In this document: piece by piece, positions 18,899-26,881 of the stretch
Numbering within the stretch: position 1 is the stretch's first letter
Layout of the letters: every line of letters starts with the position of its first letter
NCBI GenBank assembly: GCA_963714405.1
Contig: CAVQOH010000002.1
Span: forward strand, 1 to 64,000
Reading direction: 5' to 3'
Source of the DNA: JAZGGS01 sp963714405
Lineage (GTDB): Bacteria; Bacteroidota; Ignavibacteria; Ignavibacteriales; Ignavibacteriaceae
Length of the DNA: 64,000 nt
Position numbers and translations under genes: made by a program
The notes under the pieces: generated by a model
Told to the model about the DNA's origin: nothing
The model's input: only the letters and a program-made list of their open reading frames with translations
The model's database searches: none

Positions 18899-19429
18899 TT
18901 ATTCTAATTTTTCTTTTATCTCGATAAGTGTTCTGTAAAACATTTTTTTAACAGCAGCTTCGTTTTTATTCATTTTTTTTGCTATTTCTGAAAATTTTAG
19001 TTCTCCCCAAAATCTTAATCTCACAATCTGTTGTTTTTCCTCACTCAATTTATCCAAAACGCCTAATGCCGTTTCAGCATCTAAGCTTACTGATTCTGAA
19101 ACTGTGTCTCGTTCTGCTCTAATTGATTCGTTCAATTCCACAGAATATTTAGATTTATTTCGTTTATACCATTTTACGAAAGTTAGAAACAGGACTCTCC
19201 TCAACCAGTTTTCAAGCGTTACGATTGCTTCAAACTGCTCTGCAAAAGCTAAGTAAACATTGTTAGTAAGGTCTTCAACATCATCTATATTAATTATACG
19301 TTTCTGGTGATGCTTGGAAAGGAAATAAGAATATGAAATATCCCGAACTATTTTAGAGAGATCAGAAAATGCTTTTGAATCACCTTCTTTTGATTTTTCC
19401 AGAAGATTATTTAACTCTATATTTGAAAT
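18899..19429 (-). CDS. ECF-type RNA polymerase sigma factor, no ATG/GTG start found
   Basis: The frame is open from 19456 down to the TAA at 18899. It contains region 2 features (KAFSDLSKIVRDI, DDVEDLTNNVYLAF-like with VEDLTN, ENWLRRVLFLTFVKWYKR) and region 4 (LDKLSEEKQQIVRLRFWG, FSEIAKKMNKNEAAVKKMFYRTL with the helix-turn-helix). No ATG, GTG or TTG lies before region 2. I place the start at an ATT codon at 19429-19427, which would give (I/M)SNIELNNLLEKSKEGD, a normal ECF N terminus. Alternatively a GTG just upstream comes into frame if one A is missing from an A5 run near 19446. A later TTG (19204) would remove region 2 and is unlikely. It leads the sigma/anti-sigma/CHAT module. Confidence 0.82.
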   Translation of the reverse strand: MSNIELNNLLEKSKEGDSKAFSDLSKIVRDISYSYFLSKHHQKRIINIDDVEDLTNNVYLAFAEQFEAIVTLENWLRRVLFLTFVKWYKRNKSKYSVELNESIRAERDTVSESVSLDAETALGVLDKLSEEKQQIVRLRFWGELKFSEIAKKMNKNEAAVKKMFYRTLIEIKEKLE

Positions 19430-19463
19430 ATTAAGATAATCTATCTTTTTCTCACTTTATTTT

Positions 19464-19491
19464 TGTCACTAAATTTTAGATCTTGTTACTA
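19464..19491 (+). promoter_or_regulatory. Bipartite motif TGTCACTA-N13-GTTACTA, site A
   Basis: TGTCACTA (19464-19471) and GTTACTA (19485-19491) have the same 13-base spacing as the two minus-strand copies. The motif ends 20 bases before the ATG of the T9SS cargo gene and lies in the divergent gap upstream of the sigma factor gene. Confidence 0.58.
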
Positions 19492-19511
19492 AGTTAAAAA
19501 ACGCTAATCGT

Positions 19512-21101
19512 ATGAAATATAATATAACATCATTTTTTATAATTATATCAATCCAGATGGCAATTGCCCAACCTGAGCTTGATATTAAACCAAACAGGAT
19601 TGTATTTGAGGATCTTTTCAACCGGTTAGATCACGCATATCTTATTAATAAGGGAAATCAAACGCTTACCATTGATAGTGTTCAATTTAAAGAAACACTG
19701 TACTTAATCGATTATGCAAACAACGAAGAGCCACCATTTACTATTGCTCCAGATGATTCTGTAAGAATGAGTGTTGTCCTTTCAAATTTTCAAATGGTAA
19801 GCATTTCTGATACTTCCGATACAATTTATGTTTATAATAATGGTATCAGCAATCCGGAACCTCTCCGTGTAAAGATAGACTTTTTTGAAGACGAATATGG
19901 AAACTTTACAGGAACAGTTACAGACAGCATAACTCCATTGCAAAATTCGACTTTGTATTTTTTCTACGGTGGAATATATTTGCTTGATACTGCATTTACT
20001 GATTTAAATGGAAACTATAATATCTCCCTTCCTGAAGGAGATTATTCCATCGCAGCAGAAAAGGAGGGATACTATGTTCAATTTCACGATAGTACATACG
20101 ATCCTTACTTTGCAAGAATAGAGGATCTCGATTCCGGTCAAGTAATAAATGTAAACTTTAATATGCTTTCTATTGAAGATACAAACTACTCGGTTTCAGG
20201 CACCGTGATGGATTCTGTAAACGGAACACCTATTGATAAGGGAATTATAATTGTAAGAAAAGGCAAACACGTTCCCATAGGGAAACCTGGTGCATCCTTC
20301 TTAGAAGATACTTTAAATACTTTTGCAGGATTTATCCGTCCTGATGGTTCGTATAAAGTTTTTATAGCACGGCAGGATACTTTTTATCTGCAAGCATACA
20401 CAAATTACTTTTTGCCCGGTTATTATAATGATGAGGGAATAGCCTCCGTTTACTGGCAAAATGCAGATTCTCTATTGATTGATTCAGTAATAATAAATAA
20501 AGATGTTTTTTTGCTACGTGATTCCTCTTACGGTGCAGGTAGCATTGCAGGATCAATTAATATTCTAACGGAAGGTGCACAATCTGATTTTGAAGGAATT
20601 ACTTTGCTTGCAAAATCAATAGAAACTGGCGCGCTATATTCTTATAATTTTGGGAAAGAAGACGGAGCATACCGTGTTTACAATCTTCCCTACGGAACGT
20701 ATGAACTTATCGGGCAAAAGATCGGGTGGGAAAATGCTACAAGTCAACATGTAACTATTGATCCTGTCAATACACAAATTAATAATATAACAATTACATT
20801 TACGCTAACCAATGTTGATGATGAATTACCTATTCCGGATAACATCATTTTAAATCAGAATTATCCGAATCCATTCAATCCATTAACTACCATCTCGTTT
20901 TATATTCCTCGGCAGGTATTCGTAGAATTAAAAATTTCAAACATTCTTGGACAAACTATTGCATTACTTGTAAATGATGATTTAAGTGCTGGTAATTATA
21001 AAATTAAGTTCGATGCTTCAAATCTTGCCAGTGGAATTTACTTATACAGTTTGCGAGCTGGCAAATTTATCCAGTCAAATAAAATGCTGCTATTAAAGTA
21101 A
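19512..21101 (+). CDS. Secreted protein with carboxypeptidase-regulatory-like domains and T9SS sorting domain
   Basis: The 529-residue protein has a signal peptide ending near 'AIAQ'. An N-terminal beta region (residues 20-130, 'IKPNRIVFEDLF', 'IAPDDSVRMSV') resembles abnormal-spindle/Hydin-like or choice-of-anchor folds. Two or three carboxypeptidase D regulatory-like beta domains follow (NFTGTVTD, YSVSGTVMDSVNG, GSIAGSIN). The C terminus is a type A T9SS domain (NYPNPFNPLTTI, ending KMLLLK). It should be a surface or secreted structural/binding protein with no enzyme domain. It is transcribed away from the sigma/CHAT module and carries the shared motif 20 bases upstream, so it is a candidate regulon member. 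Confidence 0.88.
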   Translation: MKYNITSFFIIISIQMAIAQPELDIKPNRIVFEDLFNRLDHAYLINKGNQTLTIDSVQFKETLYLIDYANNEEPPFTIAPDDSVRMSVVLSNFQMVSISDTSDTIYVYNNGISNPEPLRVKIDFFEDEYGNFTGTVTDSITPLQNSTLYFFYGGIYLLDTAFTDLNGNYNISLPEGDYSIAAEKEGYYVQFHDSTYDPYFARIEDLDSGQVINVNFNMLSIEDTNYSVSGTVMDSVNGTPIDKGIIIVRKGKHVPIGKPGASFLEDTLNTFAGFIRPDGSYKVFIARQDTFYLQAYTNYFLPGYYNDEGIASVYWQNADSLLIDSVIINKDVFLLRDSSYGAGSIAGSINILTEGAQSDFEGITLLAKSIETGALYSYNFGKEDGAYRVYNLPYGTYELIGQKIGWENATSQHVTIDPVNTQINNITITFTLTNVDDELPIPDNIILNQNYPNPFNPLTTISFYIPRQVFVELKISNILGQTIALLVNDDLSAGNYKIKFDASNLASGIYLYSLRAGKFIQSNKMLLLK

Positions 21102-21242
21102 TTCCTCCAAACAGCTTAACGCACAATTAGAAACAATCTCTCCTCATCTAAATAACTTTCTTTTTACTTTATTTTGACCAGGCAAAAAAAAATTTTGGAA
21201 TAATATAATTACAAGTATAACTTAGCACAGTTCTTTCAAATA

Positions 21243-21373
21243 TTTACGGTGTCCCGGTAGTAACGGGAAATATAGGGAAGACCGGTGAGTTGATATTAAC
21301 TTCAACAATTCCGGCGCTGTCGCGCAACTGTGAATTCTACTTATTGTGGAAAAGCCAGGAGACCTGCCGTAAG
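21243..21373 (+). promoter_or_regulatory. Cobalamin (adenosylcobalamin-type) riboswitch aptamer
   Basis: The B12 box AGCCAGGAGACCTGCC lies at 21353-21368. Upstream are GGGAAGACCGGTGAG and GGCGCTGTCGCGCAACTGTGA, matching the conserved core of the cobalamin riboswitch. P1 closes with TTACGG (21244-21249) and CCGTAA (21367-21372). It precedes a BtuB-like receptor gene, the classic target; cobalamin binding normally lowers expression. Confidence 0.95.
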
Positions 21374-21388
21374 TAAAATTTAATCAAC

Positions 21389-21448
21389 CTTCGCGGGTAT
21401 GAGGTTAGATTTAACATTCGTTTTATCAAATCAAATCTCCCAGCGAAG
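21389..21448 (+). promoter_or_regulatory. Long hairpin after the riboswitch, probable expression platform
   Basis: CTTCGC-GGG (21389-21397) pairs with CCC-a-GCGAAG (21439-21448, one bulged A), and inside it AGATTT (21407-21412) pairs with AAATCT (21433-21438). It ends 36 bases before the preferred start codon. No U-run follows, so translational control or an anti-terminator-like switch is more likely than intrinsic termination. Confidence 0.55.
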
Positions 21449-21484
21449 TTACTTTAACCATATTTTATGATAGGCGTAACTTCA

Positions 21485-23440
21485 ATGGCTAAACAAAAAT
21501 TCATTTTAATTCTTTTCATTGTTGGATTATTATTCACAAAAATTTTTGCGCAGGATGCAACTGCAGAAAAACCTGATAGTACAATTTCTTATATGCTAAA
21601 AGAAGTTGTAATAACTGCCACAAAAACAAATTCAAATCTGATTGAAATTGCCAACTCAATTTCTGTTATCAATTCATCTGAAATAACAGACAGAAATAAA
21701 CTACATGTTTTAAATCTTCTTCAAACTGAATATGGTGTAAGTTCAATTCAATTTGGTCCTAATGGTGGCTTATCAACTTTAAATATTCGAGGCGCTAATG
21801 CGGGGCATACATTAATTTTAATTGATGGAATAGAGATGAATCTTACAAGTGAATCTTCAAATCTTTATGATTTTGCAAATCTTCCTGTTGATGGAATCGA
21901 AAGGATTGAAGTGTTGAGAGGTCCGCAAAGCACTTTGTACGGCTCAGATGCAATGGCTGGAGTGGTAAATATAATTACAAAAAAGGGAAAGGGAAAGCCA
22001 ACTTTAACACTTTTAGGTGAAGGAGGAACATACAACAGTTATAAAGGCGCTTTAGGATTAACAGGAGAATTTAAAAAATTAAATTATAATCTTTCATTAG
22101 GAAGAATACAATCCAATGGTTTTTCGGCAGCGGGAGAAAAGTATGGTAATACAGAAAAAGATGGTTTTCGAAGTAATAATTTTCTTTCAAGAATTGGATA
22201 TGATTTTGATAAATCTTCCGGGATAAATTTATTTTTAAAATTTACCAGAGCTGCAACAGATTTGGATCAGGGAGGCGGAGAATTTAAAGATGATCCCACC
22301 TATAAATATGATCTTGAAGAAACAAGTTTTCGTGCAGAAGGATTTACAAGCTTATTTGATGGTTTTTGGGAAATAAAATCAGGTGGTTCTTTTATAAGAA
22401 ATGTAAGAAAGTATAATTACGATTCAATTTTATATAATCCTGTTTCCTCACACAGTTTTTATGATGGAAGAAAATACAAGTTAGATTGGCAAAATAATTT
22501 TAGCATAATAGATAACAACATTTTAACCATTGGAGTTGAAATGGAAACCGAACAGGCAGTCACAAGCTTTTATTCTCTTTCTTCATTTGGTCCGTATGAA
22601 AGTGTTTTGCCTAAAAGTGAAGTAACAACTACTGGTGTTTATTTTCAGGATCAATTTAATTTTGATAATATATTATTCACTACAATTGGTATGAGATACG
22701 ATTATCATAATATTTTTGGTGAGGCAATTACTTACAGGTTTGCACCAGCCTATATATTTTGGCAAACCGGAACAAAGCTTAAAGCAACTGTAGGAACTGG
22801 TTTCAAAGCGCCTTCTATTTTTTACCTGTACGATCCATTTTTCGGAAATCAGGATTTGAATCCTGAAAAAAGTTTTGGATGGGATATTGGTATAGAGCAG
22901 TTTTTTCTCTCAGACAGAGTTTCACTTGGTTTAACTTATTTTAACAACAATTATCAAGACCTAATTGGTTTGGATGAGAACTTTAAATCGTTTAACATTA
23001 ATAAAGTTAAAACAAACGGTTTAGAATTTTTCTTTTCAACAAAGGCTGCAAATAAAATTTACCTTAAAGCAGTTTACACTTATACAATTGCAAAAAATAA
23101 AAGTGAAAATTCAGAAAATTTTAATACTAATCTTTTAAGAATACCCAGGACAAAAATATCATATCTTGTAGACTATTCGGTAAGTGAAAAAGCAAAGATA
23201 AACCTGGAAATAATTTACATAAGCAAAAGGGATGACAAGAACTTTTCATCATTCCCTGCAAAAGAAGTTAGCTTGCCTTCCTACACTTTAGTAAACTTAG
23301 CAGCACATTATGATATATTAAATTTCTTGCGATTATTTGGAAGAATAGAAAATCTTTTTGATGCTAAATATGAAGAGGTTTTTGGATATGGCACGGCAGG
23401 TTTTGCAATTTTTGGCGGATTAAAAATTACAGTAAACTAA
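21485..23440 (+). CDS. btuB: TonB-dependent vitamin B12 receptor (BtuB-like)
   Basis: A signal peptide (MAKQKFILILFIVGLLFTKIFAQ) follows the second of two in-frame ATGs, so I start at 21485 rather than 21467. A TonB-dependent receptor plug follows (LKEVVITATKT, TLNIRGANAGHTLILIDGIEM, IERIEVLRGPQSTLYGSDAMAGVVNIITKKG), then a 22-strand-type barrel ending in 'FAIFGGLKITVN'. The length, about 650 residues, fits BtuB rather than the larger SusC receptors. The cobalamin riboswitch upstream makes cobalamin or another corrinoid the likely substrate. The protein imports it across the outer membrane with energy from TonB/ExbBD, which are not in this window. Confidence 0.93.
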   Translation: MAKQKFILILFIVGLLFTKIFAQDATAEKPDSTISYMLKEVVITATKTNSNLIEIANSISVINSSEITDRNKLHVLNLLQTEYGVSSIQFGPNGGLSTLNIRGANAGHTLILIDGIEMNLTSESSNLYDFANLPVDGIERIEVLRGPQSTLYGSDAMAGVVNIITKKGKGKPTLTLLGEGGTYNSYKGALGLTGEFKKLNYNLSLGRIQSNGFSAAGEKYGNTEKDGFRSNNFLSRIGYDFDKSSGINLFLKFTRAATDLDQGGGEFKDDPTYKYDLEETSFRAEGFTSLFDGFWEIKSGGSFIRNVRKYNYDSILYNPVSSHSFYDGRKYKLDWQNNFSIIDNNILTIGVEMETEQAVTSFYSLSSFGPYESVLPKSEVTTTGVYFQDQFNFDNILFTTIGMRYDYHNIFGEAITYRFAPAYIFWQTGTKLKATVGTGFKAPSIFYLYDPFFGNQDLNPEKSFGWDIGIEQFFLSDRVSLGLTYFNNNYQDLIGLDENFKSFNINKVKTNGLEFFFSTKAANKIYLKAVYTYTIAKNKSENSENFNTNLLRIPRTKISYLVDYSVSEKAKINLEIIYISKRDDKNFSSFPAKEVSLPSYTLVNLAAHYDILNFLRLFGRIENLFDAKYEEVFGYGTAGFAIFGGLKITVN

Positions 23441-23526
23441 AATGGATTTTGTAACTATCATTCTAATAATTATTTTACGAGCAATTAAATTGAATATAAA
23501 ATTTATAGTAAATGAAAGGATTAAAA

Positions 23527-24057
23527 ATGAAATCAAATAAAATAACACCCGGATTTTTACTGCTTACAGTTATGGTTTTAGCAGCAGCGTTTGTAAGATT
23601 TATTCCACATCCGCCAAACTTTGCACCTATTGCTGCAATGGCATTATTCGGCGGAGCTTATTTTACTAAAAAGTGGGCTGCGTTTTTAGTCCCGCTTGCA
23701 GCAATGTTTATTACTGATATGTTTTTAGGATTTCATGCAACTATGTGGGCAGTTTATTTAAGCTTTGTAATTATTGTTATGCTGGGAATGGTAATGATTA
23801 AACAGAAGAAAATTGGCAACATATTTTTTGCATCGGTTTCTGCTTCAGTGCTGTTTTTTATAATAACAAATTTTGGAATATGGATATCAACTCCTTATTA
23901 TGAAAAAACAGGCGCAGGGCTTGCAGCGTCCTATACTGCAGCAATTCCATTTTTCCATCACACACTCCTAGGTGATTTGTTTTTCGTTGCAATTATGTTT
24001 GGGTTATATGAGCTTTTTAAAGTAAAATTTCCAAGTTTAGTTAAAGTAAAAATATAA
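23527..24057 (+). CDS. DUF6580-like integral membrane protein, possible vitamin-uptake S component
   Basis: The product has about five hydrophobic segments and the signature RFIPHPPNFAPIAAMALFGG, which I associate with DUF6580. The preferred ATG (23527) is preceded by AAAGGA; an in-frame ATG 15 bases earlier has no such site. The fold pattern of five or six short helices with a conserved N-terminal motif resembles ECF-transporter S components. It is 86 bases downstream of the cobalamin-regulated receptor on the same strand and may be under the same riboswitch, which would point to corrinoid transport. This functional link is inference. Confidence 0.8.
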   Translation: MKSNKITPGFLLLTVMVLAAAFVRFIPHPPNFAPIAAMALFGGAYFTKKWAAFLVPLAAMFITDMFLGFHATMWAVYLSFVIIVMLGMVMIKQKKIGNIFFASVSASVLFFIITNFGIWISTPYYEKTGAGLAASYTAAIPFFHHTLLGDLFFVAIMFGLYELFKVKFPSLVKVKI

Positions 24058-24099
24058 ACCATCTGGGCGATTATTAGCTGCTTTTTTAATTAGAATATT

Positions 24100-24868
24100 A
24101 TGCCAATAGCACCAGTTTTAATAGATTTTGATGGAGTAATTAAATTAGGAGAAAAACCTGCTCCTGATGCAGAAGAGTTTCTTCAATTATCTCACTGATA
24201 AGAAAATTCCTTCTTACATTATCAGCAATTCAACTTTAAGAACCGGTGAAGAAATACAAAAATTTTTAATTGAAAATGGTATAAAACTTACCATCCCTGC
24301 AATGACTGCCGTTGATGCAACTCTTCATTTTGTGCAAGAAAATTATACAAAAGTTTCCGTTTACTGCATTGCATCAGTTAAAAAACTATTTAGTGATTTT
24401 ATTGATGATGAAAATCCCGAAGCGGTTATAATTGGTGACAATGGTGATAACTGGAATTATAAACTGTTGAATGAAATTTTTCGCAAAGTAAAAGCCGGTG
24501 CCGCAATAGTTGCAATGCATCATAATCGTTTTTGGTATTCTAACGGAGGAGAACTTTCTTTAGATGCAGGTTCGTTTATTAAAGCAATAGAATATGGAGC
24601 AGAAAGAGAATCAATTTTAATTGGTAAACCTTCCCCATTATATTTTAGAACCGCTTTAGGTTTACTTGGTTTTTCTGCAGATGATGAATTCTTTATGATT
24701 GGAGATGATCTGGAAAATGATGTACTTGCTGCAAAACAAATCGGGGGTAAAGGAGTTTTAATTTATACAGGGAAAACAAGCTACCCAATAGTGAATGATA
24801 ATCTTAAACCTGATCTTGAAATCAACTCGTTAAGAGAGATGATTGACAACCTGGAAAAAATTATTTAG
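24100..24868 (+). pseudogene. HAD-family hydrolase, frameshifted
   Basis: ATG at 24100 opens a frame with the HAD motif I (APVLIDFDGVI) that ends at a TGA at 24197-24199. The next frame carries the rest of the protein: motif II 'YIISNST', motif III Lys region 'LIGKPSPLYF' and motif IV 'FMIGDDLENDVLAAKQIGGKGVLIYTG'. Removing one base near 24181 joins them as AEEF-FNYLTDKKIP, a normal NagD/phospholysine-phosphatase (LHPP)-like protein of about 255 residues. The later part alone would lack the nucleophile Asp. The frameshift is either real inactivation or a sequence error. The stop overlaps the convergent ATP-grasp gene by 8 bases. Confidence 0.82.
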
Positions 24869-25931
24869 ATGGAAGTCTTCCGTTCTTTCTTGCATAAGCC
24901 AACATTACAATTCTTTTTAATGCCTGTGCATAAGAATAACCTGCAGCACCCGCTGAGCGCATAAATCCTGCGCCTTCAGTAAGATCAGGATTAGGATTAA
25001 CTTCAAGCACCCTAAGCTGGTTTTTTTTGTTTAATCTCATATCCACTCTTGCATAATCTCTGCAACCCATAATTCTAAACGCTTGAATTGCAATCTCCTT
25101 TGCCTGTCTTTCAACTTTTTTTGGAAGTTTGGCAGGACATTCCGGAATAGTTTTATGATACGATTCGTGATGAGGATCCCACTTTGCCTGGTAACTTACA
25201 ATATTATGCAGATGATCAGGCATTCTTGAAAAATCAATTTCACTTATCGGTAGTGCTCTTAATCTTTTATCACCAAGAACAGCTACATTTAATTCTCGTC
25301 CCTGAATAAATTCCTCAACGAGAACTGGCTGTTCAAAATAATGAAGAACGTAATTAATTCTTTCCTTTAGTTCTTTATAGCTATTTACAATCGATTCATT
25401 TTCTATTCCAACACTTGCATCTTCCAGGGAAGGTTTAACTAATAAGGGATATTCCAATTTATGTGAATATCTTTTCTTTTCTTTTGTTACCATAAAATAA
25501 TTTGGAATAGGTACGCCTTGAGAACGAAGTAATTGTTTCGCTAAAATCTTATTCTGGCAATTTGAAAGAGCCAAAGCCGGGGCTCCTGTATATGCAGCAC
25601 CAAGCAATTCATAAACTCCAACTACATTCATTTCAAGTGTGGAATCTTCTTTATATATCTCAACAAAATTAAAAACCACATCCGGTTTATTTAACTTAAA
25701 ATCATCAATCATTGTTTGAATATTATCCTTAATATTCAGTGCATAAGCATCAAATCCTACTCCTGTAAGTCTTTTGGCAAGATATTCATACTCTTCCATA
25801 GGGGTTAAGTCTTCAACCTCAAAGTAGGGTTTAAATTCACCAACCTTCTCAATATCCTCAGTCGATTTAACATACATTTCAGGCGAAGCTTCATTAAAAA
25901 CAACTGCAACTTTTAGTTTTTTCTTTTTCAT
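24861..25931 (-). CDS. ATP-grasp ligase, D-Ala-D-Ala-ligase-like
   Basis: The 356-residue protein has the ATP-grasp layout: 'YTGAPALALSNCQNKILAKQLL' region (start of substrate loop), LLVKPSLEDASVGIE (ATP-binding Lys and loop), VLVEEFIQGRELNVAVLG, and the metal site LRVLEVNPNPDLTEGAGF. It is most like D-alanine-D-alanine-ligase-type enzymes but is not in a cell-wall (mur/fts) cluster, so it may ligate another peptide or amino acid. It is divergent from a C39-like protease gene 96 bases away, a pairing that suggests a make-and-cut peptide or amide system. The true substrate is unknown. Confidence 0.88.
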   Translation of the reverse strand: MKKKKLKVAVVFNEASPEMYVKSTEDIEKVGEFKPYFEVEDLTPMEEYEYLAKRLTGVGFDAYALNIKDNIQTMIDDFKLNKPDVVFNFVEIYKEDSTLEMNVVGVYELLGAAYTGAPALALSNCQNKILAKQLLRSQGVPIPNYFMVTKEKKRYSHKLEYPLLVKPSLEDASVGIENESIVNSYKELKERINYVLHYFEQPVLVEEFIQGRELNVAVLGDKRLRALPISEIDFSRMPDHLHNIVSYQAKWDPHHESYHKTIPECPAKLPKKVERQAKEIAIQAFRIMGCRDYARVDMRLNKKNQLRVLEVNPNPDLTEGAGFMRSAGAAGYSYAQALKRIVMLAYARKNGRLPSK

Positions 25932-26027
25932 AATGTAATTTAAATATTTTTTTTCACTGTATGAAGTTTGAATAATGATTAAGTCTTAATTATTAATTAC
26001 ATTAGTGCTTAAAATTTTTGAGAGAAA

Positions 26028-26879
26028 ATGAGCTTTTATCCACAACCGTTTAAATATCAATGCGGACCATTCGCATTAAAATATGCACTTGTAATGCTTG
26101 GCAGGTTCGAAAGTGAAAAATCAATTGCAAAGAAAGCAGGAAGCAATTGGTGGCACGGAACTGATGAAATAGGATTAGCAAGAGCTGCAAGTTACTATAA
26201 ATGCAAAATGAAATATTTTAGAAGAGAAACTCCTGCCGATGCAATTAAGGCTTTAACACAGCATCTTCGTAAAGGTTATCCCTGCATACTTGCTGTTGAT
26301 GATTGGGGACATTGGATCACTGTTGTTAACTGGCAGCAAGGAAAATTTGTTGTTGTGGATAGCATGTTTGATAAGGTTGTTAATGTTTACACTGCAAAAC
26401 AGCTTACCCGCAGATGGAAATATGATGATCCGGAAAACTCTTACTTCCGCAGTTATGATGGATATGCACTTATTCCTAATTTTAAAACTAATACAAAAGC
26501 CAAGTTTACTCTTGCAAAAGCAAAATATGTCATGCAAAAAAAGAACAGTGATCTTGCAAAACAGTGGGATACTTATGTGAATGACCTTACATCTATTTGC
26601 AGACCTGTAACTTCAAACTCGTATTATGTTATTTCTTTAAATGAATTTTTACGTAGAAATGAAAAATTAATAATTGAGCATGTTGCATACTGGCATGGCG
26701 ATCCAAGCTATGCAGAGTTAAGACATCTCCTTAAAAAAATGAGATTTATTGCAGAGGTTTATAATCTTGTTATTTATGAAGAAGATCAGAAAAAAGCATT
26801 GGTGGATCTTACAAGTATTTTAATGATGTACTCTTGCGGTAAATACGGAATGAAAAAAATCTATCTGGAAAATAAATAA
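26028..26879 (+). CDS. C39-like cysteine peptidase, cytoplasmic
   Basis: The 283-residue protein has no signal peptide. Residues 1-160 form a C39-type papain-fold domain with Cys12 in YQCGPFALKYAL, His95 in DWGHWITVV and Asp111 in FVVVDS. The C-terminal 120 residues are helical and basic, of unknown function. C39 domains cleave leader peptides at double-glycine sites in exporters, but stand-alone forms have other roles. It stands divergent from an ATP-grasp ligase and 2 bases upstream of an isochorismatase-like gene, suggesting one metabolic or modification unit. Confidence 0.85.
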   Translation: MSFYPQPFKYQCGPFALKYALVMLGRFESEKSIAKKAGSNWWHGTDEIGLARAASYYKCKMKYFRRETPADAIKALTQHLRKGYPCILAVDDWGHWITVVNWQQGKFVVVDSMFDKVVNVYTAKQLTRRWKYDDPENSYFRSYDGYALIPNFKTNTKAKFTLAKAKYVMQKKNSDLAKQWDTYVNDLTSICRPVTSNSYYVISLNEFLRRNEKLIIEHVAYWHGDPSYAELRHLLKKMRFIAEVYNLVIYEEDQKKALVDLTSILMMYSCGKYGMKKIYLENK

Positions 26880-26881
26880 TC

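Noticed and set aside
14418..19456. A type III-E CRISPR (Craspase) locus
   Set aside because: There is a TPR-CHAT protein and a sigma factor, but no repeat array, no gRAMP/Cas7-11 and no Cas1-Cas2 in the window.
24167..24868. HAD hydrolase starting at 24167 as a complete gene
   Set aside because: This version lacks the catalytic DFDG motif, which is present just upstream in another frame from ATG 24100.
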